Assembly (NCBI RefSeq): GCF_024139115.2
Contig: NC_085140.1
Coordinates: 430,465,240 to 430,529,239 of the forward strand
DNA length: 64,000 bases
Reading direction: 5' to 3'
Source of the DNA: Armigeres subalbatus
Taxonomy: Eukaryota > Arthropoda > Insecta > Diptera > Culicidae
The position numbers and the translations under genes were made by a program. Under the pieces are notes generated by a model. It saw only the letters and a program-made list of their open reading frames with translations, searched no databases and was not told the origin of the DNA. Below, one piece after another: positions 21,080 through 30,699 of this stretch (position 1 is its first letter; every line of letters starts with the position of its first letter).

Positions 21080-22272
21080 TTACTGTTGAGATCAAAATAC
21101 AAGATAAAAGTAGTGAGATTAAATGGAAAGATATTAACTCTTCTTATGGAAAATGATCTCATGTCAATTTGACTACATATTTGGCAACGCGCATATTGCT
21201 CCTCTTTATCCGAAAATTGTTCTGTATCTCGACACGCTAGACAAGCCTAGTCTTCAATAACATTCGTATTACCCCCATGAGCATAAAAGTCAAGTAATGT
21301 AAACTTCCCATTGAAATTCAACATTCCGATGCTCTCTAAATCCAAAGGCAAGGATGATGTGTCTAATATATTGCACACTAAGGATTATCCGTACGCATTC
21401 CCGTATCACTTTTAGAATCACATCACGCGTGTGCCTGCCGTGCCTACGCGCCGCACCATGAAACCGGGAAACCACGGCACCCACAGATTAACGATGTCGT
21501 ACAGCGGACTCGTTGTCGTCGAAAGAATGAGGATTTTACGGTGTGCTAAGGCATTTTCTGCACGAGTGCCGCTCAAAGGCGGAACAACCGACTCCAGAAC
21601 GGTCCATTCATCTCCAAACGAACCGGCCGGCTTGTCGAACGTTTGCTGCCCCGAACGACGTACCCGGTCGAAAGTGGTCTCTTTTTATCGGCAGTCTTCT
21701 CACACGTCGATTTACCTACATAAATTGACGGTCCGAATCTGTTTCGGGCGAAATGCCCCGGTGTTGGTCGTAAATTATGCAATCGAATGCTGGCAGATTC
21801 GATTGGGTCAATTTTATTCCCCGGTCTGGTGGGGTGGCAGTCCTGCTACAGCAAGTGGACGGGGCTGGATTCGGGAAAATCTAATCTTCGGACCGGACTT
21901 GCAGCAGTAGCGCAAGTGGTAACTGAATTTGGATGTTGAATTGGTGTCGAGAAAGATGAAGATGCCCGAGTGGGTAAGCACACATTAACCCTCGGGAGAC
22001 CGTTCGTTTGATGGGAAATTTATTTGATTGAGTAAGCTTCATGTGCGATGGCATCGACGATTACTCAATCGTGAAGGGACAGTGAAGTATGCTTCAAGAA
22101 GTATGAATTATGGAGCATGATTCAATACAAGTCAGGTCAAATATCGAGTAGGTATATAATGATTCGTACAAGAATGCGAGAAAAGCTCGAAGACTAGAAG
22201 TAAGTGAAAAGATTGGAAAAATAAATATAACGATAGGATATTTGACTAATTAACAACGTACAACATGTAACC
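21080..22272. other. Unrecognised part of S2
   Basis: Includes a 159-codon frame at 21,431-21,910 with no known domain. In copy C an indel changes its first half, and in copy B it is broken repeatedly, so it is probably not coding. The stretch 21,420-21,910 is GC-richer than its neighbours, with long non-repetitive sequence conserved in all three copies. Confidence 0.5.
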
Positions 22273-22454
22273 CAAGATGAATACACTACTAGGTGCTCCA
22301 ATCTGCACAGTTTATGGAAGAGAAGACGGCGGGGGTGAAAAGTTCATTTCCAGTGCAAAACGAAAACAAACCGGCTGGCTCTCCCATACTAAAATCCAAG
22401 ATGGCTGAATCGTGAATTTGGAAGATTGGAACACCTAGTGATGTATTCATCTTG
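22273..22454. mobile_element. 182-bp MITE with 8-bp target duplication (copy A)
   Basis: TIRs of about 32 bp begin CAAGATGAATACA and include ACTAGGTG-TCCAATCT. The element is flanked by an exact 8-bp repeat ATGTAACC (22,265-22,272 and 22,455-22,462). An 8-bp site fits hAT, but the CAAGATG tip is unusual, so the superfamily is not settled. It lies 90 bp upstream of tRNA-Cys. Confidence 0.78.
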
Positions 22455-22544
22455 ATGTAACCTCTCTTTTAATTTAATTGTATGTCAGATTAACAAAAAT
22501 GATAGTTGAATATTGAAAATATTAATATAATGACCTTCATTCAA

Positions 22545-22616
22545 GGGGGTATAGCTCAGTGGTAGAGCATTCGACTGCAGATCGAGAGGTCCCCGGTTCA
22601 AACCCGGGTGCCCCCT
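22545..22616 (+). tRNA. tRNA-Cys (anticodon GCA), copy A
   Basis: A 72-nt cloverleaf. The acceptor stem GGGGGTA pairs with TGCCCCC (one U-G wobble), with discriminator T, the U73 identity base of cysteine tRNAs. The anticodon loop CTGCAGA gives GCA. The D arm (GCTCAGTGGTAGAGC) is canonical, and the T arm CCCGGTTCAAACCCGGG carries an intact B box. A T6 run about 12 nt downstream can terminate Pol III. It is identical to the copy at 45,623. Its place in a block of repeats and in the duplication makes copy number uncertain, but the sequence itself looks functional. Confidence 0.93.
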
Positions 22617-22627
22617 CGCTGGGAATA

Positions 22628-22633
22628 TTTTTT
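22628..22633 (+). terminator. Pol III terminator of tRNA-Cys copy A
   Basis: T6 run 12 nt after the tRNA 3' end. Confidence 0.7.
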
Positions 22634-22937
22634 AAGTATAAAATGTGTCCTAAAGGATTATGCCTACATTAAAATGTTGGAAATCTAAGCGCTAGCAAGC
22701 AGCAGTCATTTGTGTATTATAGCTCTTCTTGACTTCAACTTGAACAAATCGTTATGAATTATATCTGTTTCTTTTTATCCTGACTGAACTGAATGAAGTC
22801 AACAGTCTAAAAGAATCAGTCTTATCAAACCTTGCATACAACAAACAAGTGCAGATTGGTATATTTGATATGACAGTCACCGCATTCGATTCAGTTATTT
22901 CGTGTCACAGAAGAACTATTCCGGTAACATTTCTTTT

Positions 22938-23063
22938 TGCCTTTCTCGTATACTAAGTATACGGTAAAGGCTATATGATCGCTCCAAAAACAAACTTTTT
23001 ATAGAAGGCCCGGAGACCCATAGTGTTATATACCAATCGACTCAGTTCGACGAATTGAGGTGA

Positions 23064-23109
<46 letters not shown>

Positions 23110-24748
23110 TGTGTGTGTGTGTGTGTGTCTGTGTGTGTGTGTGTGTATGTGTGTGTGTGTGTGCGCAAAACTACTCAAAAAATGTCACTCATTTTTTGGG
23201 CACTTACCTCAACTGATTTGCTCGCAAATAAGTTGCATTCGACGCAGAATCCTGTCCCATTGTTTCCTATTTGAAATTGGCCAGATCGGACTATGGGATC
23301 GAAAGTTATGGCCAAAATACAAATTCATACAAAAAATCACGTAAAAAATAATGTCACTCATTTTTCGGGCATCTATCCTCAACCGATTTGCTCGCAACAA
23401 GTTGCATTCGACGCAGAATCCTGTCCCATTGTTTGCTATTGAACATTGGCCTGATCGGACAATGGGATCAGAAGTTATGGCCAAAATACAAATTCGTACG
23501 AAAACTCGCGTAAAAAATGTCACTCATATTTCGGGCACTTATCTTCAACCGATTTCCTCGCAACAAATTGCATTCGACGCAGAATCCTGTCCCATTGTTT
23601 CCTATTTGAAGTTGGCCAGATCGGACTATGGGATCAAAAGTTATGGCCAAAATACAAATTCATACGAAAAAATCGCGTAGAAAATGTCACTCATTTTTCG
23701 GGAACATATCCTCAACCGATTTGTTCGCAATAAAATGCATTCGACGCAGAATCTTGTCCCATTGTTTCCTATTTGGAATTGGCCAGATCGGACTATGGGA
23801 TCAGAAGTTATGGCCAAAATTCAAATTCATACAATAAATCGCGTAAAAAATGTCACTCATTTTTCGGGCACTTACCCTCAATCGATTTGCTCGCAACAAG
23901 TTGCATTCGACGCAGAATCCTGTCCCATTGTTTCCTATTTGAAATTGGCCAGATCGGACTATGGGATCAAAAGTTATGGCCAAAATACAAATTCATACGA
24001 AAAATCGCGTAAAAAATGTCACTCATTTTTCGGGCACTTATCCTCAACCGATTTGCTCGCAATAAGTTGCATTCGACGCATACAAATTCATACGAAAAAT
24101 CGCGTAAAAAATGTCACTCATTTTTCGGGCACATATCCTCAACCGATTTGCTCGCAATAAGTTGCATTCGACGCAGAATCCTGTCCCATTGTTTCCTATT
24201 TGAAATTGGCCAGATCGGACTATGGGATCAAAAGTTATGGCCAAAATACAAATTCATACGAAAAATCGCGTAAAAAATGTCACTCATTTTCGGGAACTTA
24301 TCCACAACCGATTTGCTCGCAACAAGTTGCATTCGACGCAGAATCCTGTCCCATTGTTTCCTATTTGAATTTGGCCGGATGGGACTATGGATCGAAAGTT
24401 ATGGCCAAAATACAAATTCATACAAAAATCTCGTAAAAATGTCACTCATTTTTCGGGCACATATCCTTAACCGATTTGCTCACAACAAGTTGCATTCGAC
24501 GCAGAATGTCTCATATTTTCTTATTGGAAATTGGCCAGATCGGACTATGGGCTTAGATGTTATGGTCAAATTACTATTTATTGTGAAAAAGAGTTCGAAA
24601 AAGTCTAGCTCACTTTTTTAGCACTTAGACTTCATCTATTGACGCTCGCAACAGATTGTATTCGACGCAGAATCTTGTCCCATTGTTTTCTATTAAAAAT
24701 TGGCTAGAACGGACTATGGGATCGGAAATTATGGCTGAAACACCATTT
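22938..24748 (+). repeat. Hairpin-GT tract-166-bp tandem array, copy A1
   Basis: Begins TGCCTTTCTCGTATAC with a palindrome to GGTAAAGGC (about 22,939-22,971), then a CTGAGTCGATTGG-like leader (seen here in complement) and a GT tract (23,066-23,163). Nine tandem units start at 23,182, 23,351, 23,517, 23,684, 23,850, 24,016, 24,111, 24,277 and 24,439, followed by diverged ones. The period is 162-169 bp, except one 95-bp unit (24,016-24,110) with an internal deletion. Units lack stops in several frames on both strands, which creates long but meaningless reading frames. It ends where the next copy starts. Confidence 0.85.
23066..23163. repeat. Interrupted (GT)n tract
   Basis: GT repeats broken by three CT or AT interruptions. 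The corresponding position in the 7-13 kb copy is the CA tract that received the R1-type element. Confidence 0.9.
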
Positions 24749-24945
24749 TTGCCTTTTTATACGAAAAGGCTGTATGTTCGCTCCAAAACCAAACTTTTAC
24801 AGAAGGCATGGAGACTCATAGTGTTATATACGTATAAGCTCGACGAACTGCGATGATGTCTCTGTGTGTGTGTGTGCGCGCACCAAAAGTGCGAAAAGTT
24901 TAGCTCAATTTTTTGGAACTTATCCTCAACCGATTTAATTCCAAC

Positions 24946-25140
24946 TATAGATAGTAGAATATATAGATGAGCGAAAGCATGGCTGAGTCGATTTTTCTGC
25001 CCGTGCACACGCACATATGACGTCACAGCCCTTAACGTTTCCATTGAAATCGTGACGTCATGCTCGTTTGGAGACACGTTTGACAGTTCGTTTGGAGACA
25101 GAGGATTTATCTTCACTCATCTATATATTCCACTATCTAT
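24946..25140. mobile_element. 195-bp MITE with two TGACGTCA sites (copy A)
   Basis: Terminal inverted repeats of about 25 bp (ATAGATAGTAGAATATATAG and its inverted partner ending 25,140). Flanked by a 9-bp repeat AATTCCAAC (24,937-24,945 and 25,141-25,149). Inside are two perfect TGACGTCA palindromes (near 25,018 and 25,052) in mirror positions, the consensus cAMP-response/bZIP site. No coding sequence. Confidence 0.75.
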
Positions 25141-25321
25141 AATTCCAACAAGTTTCATTCAACGCGGAATCCTGTCGTATTGTTTTCTATTGAAAATTTG
25201 GACCATGGGCACAGAAATTATGGCCAAAATATACTATGTGTTATAAAAAAGCGAGTAAAAAAGTCTAGCTGACTTTTAATGGACTTACCCTCAACTGATT
25301 TACTCACAACAAATTGCATTA

Positions 25322-25722
25322 TGCTACGTACACACCAGTCAAGCCGTTTGACGAACATTGACTCCGCCCCCAAGAAAACGCTTCGGTTGCTGCTTTGTTT
25401 GAACGTGTGTGAAGTTGTTCGACCAACCATTTGACAGTTGGCGGCTCGGTTGGAAAAAATTAAAACGGTTTGATTTTGGTTTGAGTTGTCGGGGGTGGAG
25501 TCAAGGTTTGCCGACATGTTTGAGCATTTGTAGTGAAGTTGCACAAACCCCCATATATTTTTTGATGGTTGGTGCTCAAGTTAGCGCTTCGGTCGTTCGT
25601 GTGTGATATTGTTGGTCGAATAAATTGATTGTTCGTGCCGCTGTTGGTAAAACTTGATGGATGTTTGAATAAACGAGAGGTGGAGTCAATGTTGGTCAAA
25701 CTGCTTGACTGTGTGTACGTTC
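25322..25722. mobile_element. 401-bp MITE with ACGTACACAC termini (copy A)
   Basis: About 40-bp inverted ends: ACGTACACACCAGTCAAGC on the left pairs with GCTTGACTGTGTGTACGT on the right, and both continue into ACATTGACTCC-like sequence. CATTA flanks both sides (25,317-25,321 and 25,723-25,727), possibly part of an 8-bp imperfect TT(G/C)CATTA. It splits one 166-bp unit. Confidence 0.75.
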
Positions 25723-26132
25723 CATTAGATGCGGAATCCTGTTCTATTTAGAAAGTTGGCCAGATTGGACTATTACCTTTGAAATTATGGCCAAAATACT
25801 TTTTGCCTTTCTTGTGCAACAAAGTTGTACCGAAAGGCTATAATTTCTTTCCGAAAACGAACTATCGGATGCTTCCACACTGATACACTTCCCTTCCTCT
25901 TCATACGGGAGTTTGGTAGAAAGACGGTCATGAGATTTATATCATAACAAATATTGCCCTCCGCTCGCTTGATGGGAATGACATTTTCGTTTTCTTTTGT
26001 GTAGTCGGAGCTTCAGTTCAATTTACATCCAAAAGTGATATCCCTCAAATATATGACTGGGTAAAATAAAACAGGGGTATGTACGTCAAAAAGATTGGAA
26101 AAGGAATCAAAAATGTCGAAATTCTTATAAGC

Positions 26133-26322
26133 ATATTGTAGATCAAGCTGAAAACCGAACCAAGGTTTCGCGACAATCGCATTTTCTCGCATTTCCAAAT
26201 GTTGCAACTGCATCGCGAGTAGTGCGCAACGGTGCCATAGTCGGGCACAACTCGCAATGCAGTCGCGACATCCGGGAATGGAACAAAATATGATTTTCGG
26301 TTTTCAACTGGATCTACAATAT
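26133..26322. repeat. 190-bp imperfect hairpin (copy A)
   Basis: ATATTGTAGATCAAGCTGAA at 26,133 is inverted at the far end (TTCAACTGGATCTACAATAT ending 26,322). The arms keep pairing inward through CATTTCCAAATG / CATCCGGGAATGG and ACTGCATCGCGAGTAGTGCG / CACAACTCGCAATGCAGTCG. The arms are ~85 bp with about 80% identity by eye. It could be a MITE or a small-RNA precursor. Confidence 0.65.
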
Positions 26323-26389
26323 CTTTGTCATAAATACTTTTTACTCCTAGCTACTAGCTCATCTATTTTCAAGCACACACATTTTACGA

Positions 26390-26704
26390 AGGTCGAGAAA
26401 GGCACCATCGCCGCTAGGTGGATTAATCTGGGTTTTTTATGGAAAATGGAGCATTAGATCATGATATTATATACCGATCGACACAGATCGTAGAACTGAA
26501 CAACTGACTGTCGGTCCGTGTGTATGTGTGTGTGCACACACAACCGAAAAACATAAGCCACTTTTCATATAGTAATTTCTTAACCGATTTTCTCGCAACT
26601 AGTTGCATTCGACAGGGGACAAACCCCTTGTTAACCTAAATTGAATATAATCACGATAGGTCATTGCGTTCAAAACTTATGAAGAAAATAGTGTGTTGAA
26701 TCAT
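26390..26704 (+). repeat. Diverged copy of the GT/166-bp family next to the AT block
   Basis: CGAGAAAGGCACCATCGCCG and CTAGGTGGATTAAT are the complement of the boundary at 6,862-6,888. A TATATACCGATCGACACAG leader, a short GT/CA tract and one unit start (CGATTTTCTCGCAACTAG, TTGCATTCGACAGG) follow. The unit ends abruptly at the satellite. Confidence 0.6.
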
Positions 26705-28850
26705 AAAAATTTAAAAATTTAAAAATTTAAAAATTTAAAAATTTAAAAATTTAAAATTTTAAAAATTCAAACATTTAAAAATTTAAAAATTTAAAAACTT
26801 AAAAATTTATAAATTTGAAGAATTAAAAATTTAAAAATTTAAAAATTTAAAAATTTATAAATTTAAAAATTTAAAAATTTAAAAATTTAAAAACATAAAA
26901 ATTTAAAAATTTAAAAATTTTAAAATTTAAAAATTAGAAAATTTAAAAATTTAAAAATTTAAAAATTTTAAATTTAAAAAATTCAAACACTTAAAAATTT
27001 AAAAATTTCAAAATTTGAAAACTTAAAAAATTATAAATTTGAAAATTTGAAAATTTAAAAATTTAAAAATTTAAAAATTTAAAAATTTAAAGATTTAAAA
27101 ATTTTAAAATTCAAAAATTTAGAAAATTAAAAATTTAAAAATTTAAAAATTTAAAATTTTAAAATTTCAAACATTTAAAAATTTAAAAACTTAAAAATTT
27201 ATAAAACTGGAAATATAAAAAAATTAAAAATTTAAAATTAAAATAAATTAACATTTAAAAATTTAAAATTTATAAATTTATAAATTTATAAATTTAGAAA
27301 TTTAAAATTTAAAAATTTAAAATTTATAAATTCATAAATTTAGAAATCTAAAAATTGTAAAATTTAAGAATTCAAAATTTTAAAATTTAAAAATTCAAAC
27401 ATTTAAAAATTTAAAATTTAAAACTTTAAAATTTAAAATTTATAAATTTATAAATTTAAAATTTAAAAATTTGAAAATTTAAAATTTGAAAATTTAAAAA
27501 TTTAAAATTTAAAATTTAAAATTTAAAATTTAAAATTTAAAATTTAAAATTCAAAAATTTAAAAATCTGAAAATTCAAAAATTATAAAATTTTAAAATTT
27601 AAAAATTAAAATTTAGAAATTTAAAAATTTATAAATCTATAAATTTAGAAATTTAAAAGTTTAAAAATTTTGGAATTTAAAAATTTAAAAATTTAGGAAT
27701 TTAAAAATTTAGAAATTTAAAAATTCAAAAATTCAGAAATTTGAAAATTAAAAATTTAAAATTCAAAATTTAAAAATTTAAAATTTAAAAATTCAAACAT
27801 TTAAAATTTAAAATTTAAAAACCTAAAAATTAAAAATGTAAAATTTAAAAATTTGAAAATTTAAAAATTTAAAATTTAAAAATTTAAAAATTTAAAAATT
27901 TAAAAATTTAAAAATTTAAAAATTTAAAAATTTAAAAATTTCAAAATTTCAAAATTTCAAAATTTCAAAATTTATAAATTTAAAAATTTATAAATTTTAA
28001 TATTTAAAAATTTAAAAATTTAAATAATTTTAAATTTAAAGGTTTAAAAATTTATAAATTTGAAAATTGAAAATTTAAAAATTTATAAATTTAGAAATTT
28101 AAAATTTAAAAATTTAAAAATTTAAAATTTATAGGTTTATAAATTTAGAAATTTAAAATTTAAAGATTTAAAATTCCAAAATTCAAAAATTTAAAATTTA
28201 AAATCTAAAATCTAAAATTTAAAAATTTAAAAATTTAAAATTTAAAAATTTTAAAATTTAAAATTTAAAAATTCAAACATTTAAAAATTTAAAAATTTAA
28301 AAACTTAAAAATTTAAAGGTTTATGAATTTGAAAATTTATAAATTTAAAATTTTTTAAAATTTTAAAATTTATAAATTTAAAAATTTAAAATTTAAAATT
28401 TAAAAATTAAAATTTAAAAATTTAAAAATTTAAAATTTAAAAATTTAAAAATTTAAAATTTAAAAATTTAAAAATTTAAAAATTTAAAAATTTAAAAGTT
28501 TAAAAATTAAAAAATTTAAAATTTAAAAATTTAAAAATTTAAAAATTTAAAAAATTTAAAAAATTTAAAATTTAAAAATTGAAAAATTGAAAAATTTAAA
28601 AAATTAAAAATTTAAAAACGTAAAAATTTAAAAATTTTGAAATTTGAAAATTTTAAAATGTAAAAAATTTAAAAATTCAAAATTAAATATTTATAAATTT
28701 AAAAATAGATAAATCTAAAAAATAAAATTAAAAATTCAAAATTATAAATTCAAAATTAAAATTCAAAAATCAAAATTTAAAAATATTTTTTTTTTATTTT
28801 AAACTTTCAAATATTTTTTTTTGAAAATATAAAAATTTAAAAATAAGCGT
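26705..28850. repeat. 2.1-kb TTTAAAAA satellite block (copy A)
   Basis: Period-8 TTTAAAAA repeats with frequent single-base variants (G, C or T substitutions) and many 7-bp TTTAAAA versions from about 27,230 onward. The composition is close to 95% A+T. No frame survives. The block is flanked by family repeats in opposite orientation. Confidence 0.92.
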
Positions 28851-29181
28851 CGTTAAATATCCGTGAGAAGAAGAGATACGGCAATACAATTTTTTACAAT
28901 TTTACTTAGTAACTGAGTAAATGAAAGTTAGCGTGTACGCGATTTACGTCTAATTAGATCTATATACGGTTCCGTCAACCGAACCATTGAATGCATATGA
29001 CCTTTATTAAACTGTGCGGTGGCTGGTTAAAATTGGCAAGAACAAGAAATCAATAGGTTCAAGATGCGTACGCAATAACCAAAATAAATAGAAATTGTCA
29101 CTGTAAGAATAACTTCAACATTTTAAGTATGCCCACAGAATTAAAATTCAACAAGAGCTACGGAGGGGCCTAATCAATTAT
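28851..29181. other. Spacer after the satellite; no recognised feature
   Basis: About 330 bp conserved in all three S2 copies. Copy C lacks about 14 bp of it near 52,080. No motif recognised. Confidence 0.5.
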
Positions 29182-29848
29182 AGCCTTTCTGTACATTTAG
29201 TATACGATCAGACAAAAAATCAAGCCCAGTACGATCGGGCCGATTTTTAATAGGACACAATAAGACAGGAGTGCCCAAAAAATAAGTACATAAATTATGC
29301 GATCGGGCCGATTTTAAATATAAAACAACGGGACAGGATTCCTCGTCGAATGCAATTAGTTACGAGAAAATCGGTTAAGGATAAAGGCCCGACAAATGAG
29401 TGAGCTGTTTGCACTGGTTTTGGGTGTAAAACAATTATATTTTGGCCATAAGTTTTGAGCCCAGAGTGCGATCCAGCCGATTTTCAAAAAAAAAAAAACG
29501 GGACAGGATTATCCGTCCAATGCAACTTATTGCGAGCAAATCGGTTAAGGATTAGTGCCCAAAAAATGTGTGTGTGTCCGATTGTTCAAAGGATAAGTGT
29601 CCGAAAAATGAAAACGGTTTTTGCGTGTAAAAAAAATGTGTTTTGGCCATAAGTTTTGAGCCCATAGTGCGATCCGGCCGATTTTAGATAGGATAGATAG
29701 GAAACAATGAGACAGGATTCCCCGTTGAATGCAACTTGTTGCGAACAAATCGGCTAAAGATAAGTTCCCGAGAAATGAGTGAGTTTTTTTTTGTTCACAG
29801 ACATACACACACAGACATCACCTCAATTCGTCGAACTGAGTCGATCGG
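29182..29848 (-). repeat. Inverted 166-bp family array (copy A)
   Basis: Reads as the complement of the A1 array: terminal AGCCTTTCTGTACATTTAGT, then about four diverged units (each with a GATCGGGCCGATTTT- or GATCCGGCCGATTTT-like segment, a GACAGGATT segment and a GAGTGAG segment). It ends with a short CA tract and TCACCTCAATTCGTCGAACT. It faces A1 across the satellite block. Confidence 0.75.
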
Positions 29849-30356
29849 ATGGAACCATAGATACTAGAAATAACCCAGAAAAATTATTGCCGTACAATGA
29901 GTAATACTACTGTAAAGTTTAGAGTTGGTTGCCCCTTGGGTCTACTTTTACGGGTTGGGCAAGCAATAATAGACAGCAGGTATCTGTAAGGGCTGGAGCT
30001 TACCTATCTCGCCCACCTCAACCTGGTGGACATTTTATGAAAGACCTTCAACCACTACTTTAGAATAGTCTCCAGTCTCCTCCGATCTATATCAGGCAAG
30101 TACGCATACGCAGAGACAGGCATTCCTCCATTCTTCCATCATGTACTTACGGCCCTTTGCCGCACAAAGCCGTTACTTGCGTCACAACAACATTCCTCTC
30201 CTGCACACGGTGGCCGTCATTGGCCGCTTCCCAGTGGCACGCGTCCACTGCCATAGAGCGAGGAGCTGACACTCCTCCATTGCCACAACCGAAAAACAAA
30301 TTTGACAATAATTATTATTGTATAATAACTTGGCATATACAATTCTTTAAGATTTT
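29849..30356. other. Unrecognised end of S2
   Basis: About 500 bp conserved in all S2 copies, with mixed GC content. A 72-codon frame at 30,157 is kept in C but broken in B. Nothing recognised. Confidence 0.45.
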
Positions 30357-30699
30357 TATACAGATATTGTATTAAAATATTACAAGTCTATGTATAATAC
30401 AATACAACAGAACTGCGGAGCTGTATTAAAATCTGCTATCCACTGGTTTGGTTCACTATAAATAACTCCATAGCGAGACATTACAAGAGAGGAGACAATA
30501 TGGAGGTCCTTCTGAGGTCGGTGGCGAAGCTGCTGAGCATTTCAACACTGATGGTTGAGTTTCGAGCCGGGTGTTGCCTAGAAGTGACTGGTATGGTGGT
30601 AGCAATCTTGCTGTTCCAGACAGAATGCCTACACACTGCGAGGTATCACCTGACCTTCTGACTGGGGTCAGTACCCAAAGTAGGCGTCTTTCCACATTG
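30357..30699 (+). pseudogene. Decayed non-LTR ORF2 fragment, left of fold-back element (copy A)
   Basis: The last ~70 bp before the transposon keep the frame that continues on the far side of the element in copy C (see 56,201). Upstream, a weak RNase-H-like stretch with several disruptions can be imagined around 30,560-30,640. It is assigned mainly by the continuity seen in copy C. Confidence 0.4.

Larger units (their letters stand above)
24749..25802 (+). repeat. Second, diverged family copy with two nested MITEs (A2)
   Basis: Starts with a short palindrome GCCTTTTTATACGAAAAGGC, then the same leader and a short GT tract (about 24,861-24,880). The unit remnants (GATTTAATTCC..., TTGCATTA..., GATGCGGAATCCTG) are interrupted by MITEs at 24,946-25,140 and 25,322-25,722. 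It ends at the next palindrome at 25,803. Confidence 0.75.
21080..30356. repeat. Duplicated module S2, first copy (A)
   Basis: This 9.28-kb module recurs at 32,790-41,662 (B) and 44,165-53,525 (C). Content in order: unrecognised 1.2 kb, a MITE, tRNA-Cys, two head-to-tail copies of the 166-bp-unit repeat with nested MITEs, an imperfect hairpin, a TTTAAAAA block, an inverted copy of the 166-bp family, and a tail. The boundaries are set by where A, B and C stop matching their neighbours. Confidence 0.88.

Noticed and set aside
21431..21910. 159-codon frame in S2-A
   Set aside because: Frame is shifted in copy C and broken in copy B; no domain recognised.
23182..24604. Regularly spaced repeats that could suggest a CRISPR array
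   Set aside because: The whole ~166-bp unit repeats without unique spacers, and the sequence is eukaryotic. It is a tandem repeat.
26705..28850. TTTAAAAA block as centromeric satellite
   Set aside because: Only about 2 kb, embedded among dispersed repeats with a tRNA nearby; nothing indicates a centromere.
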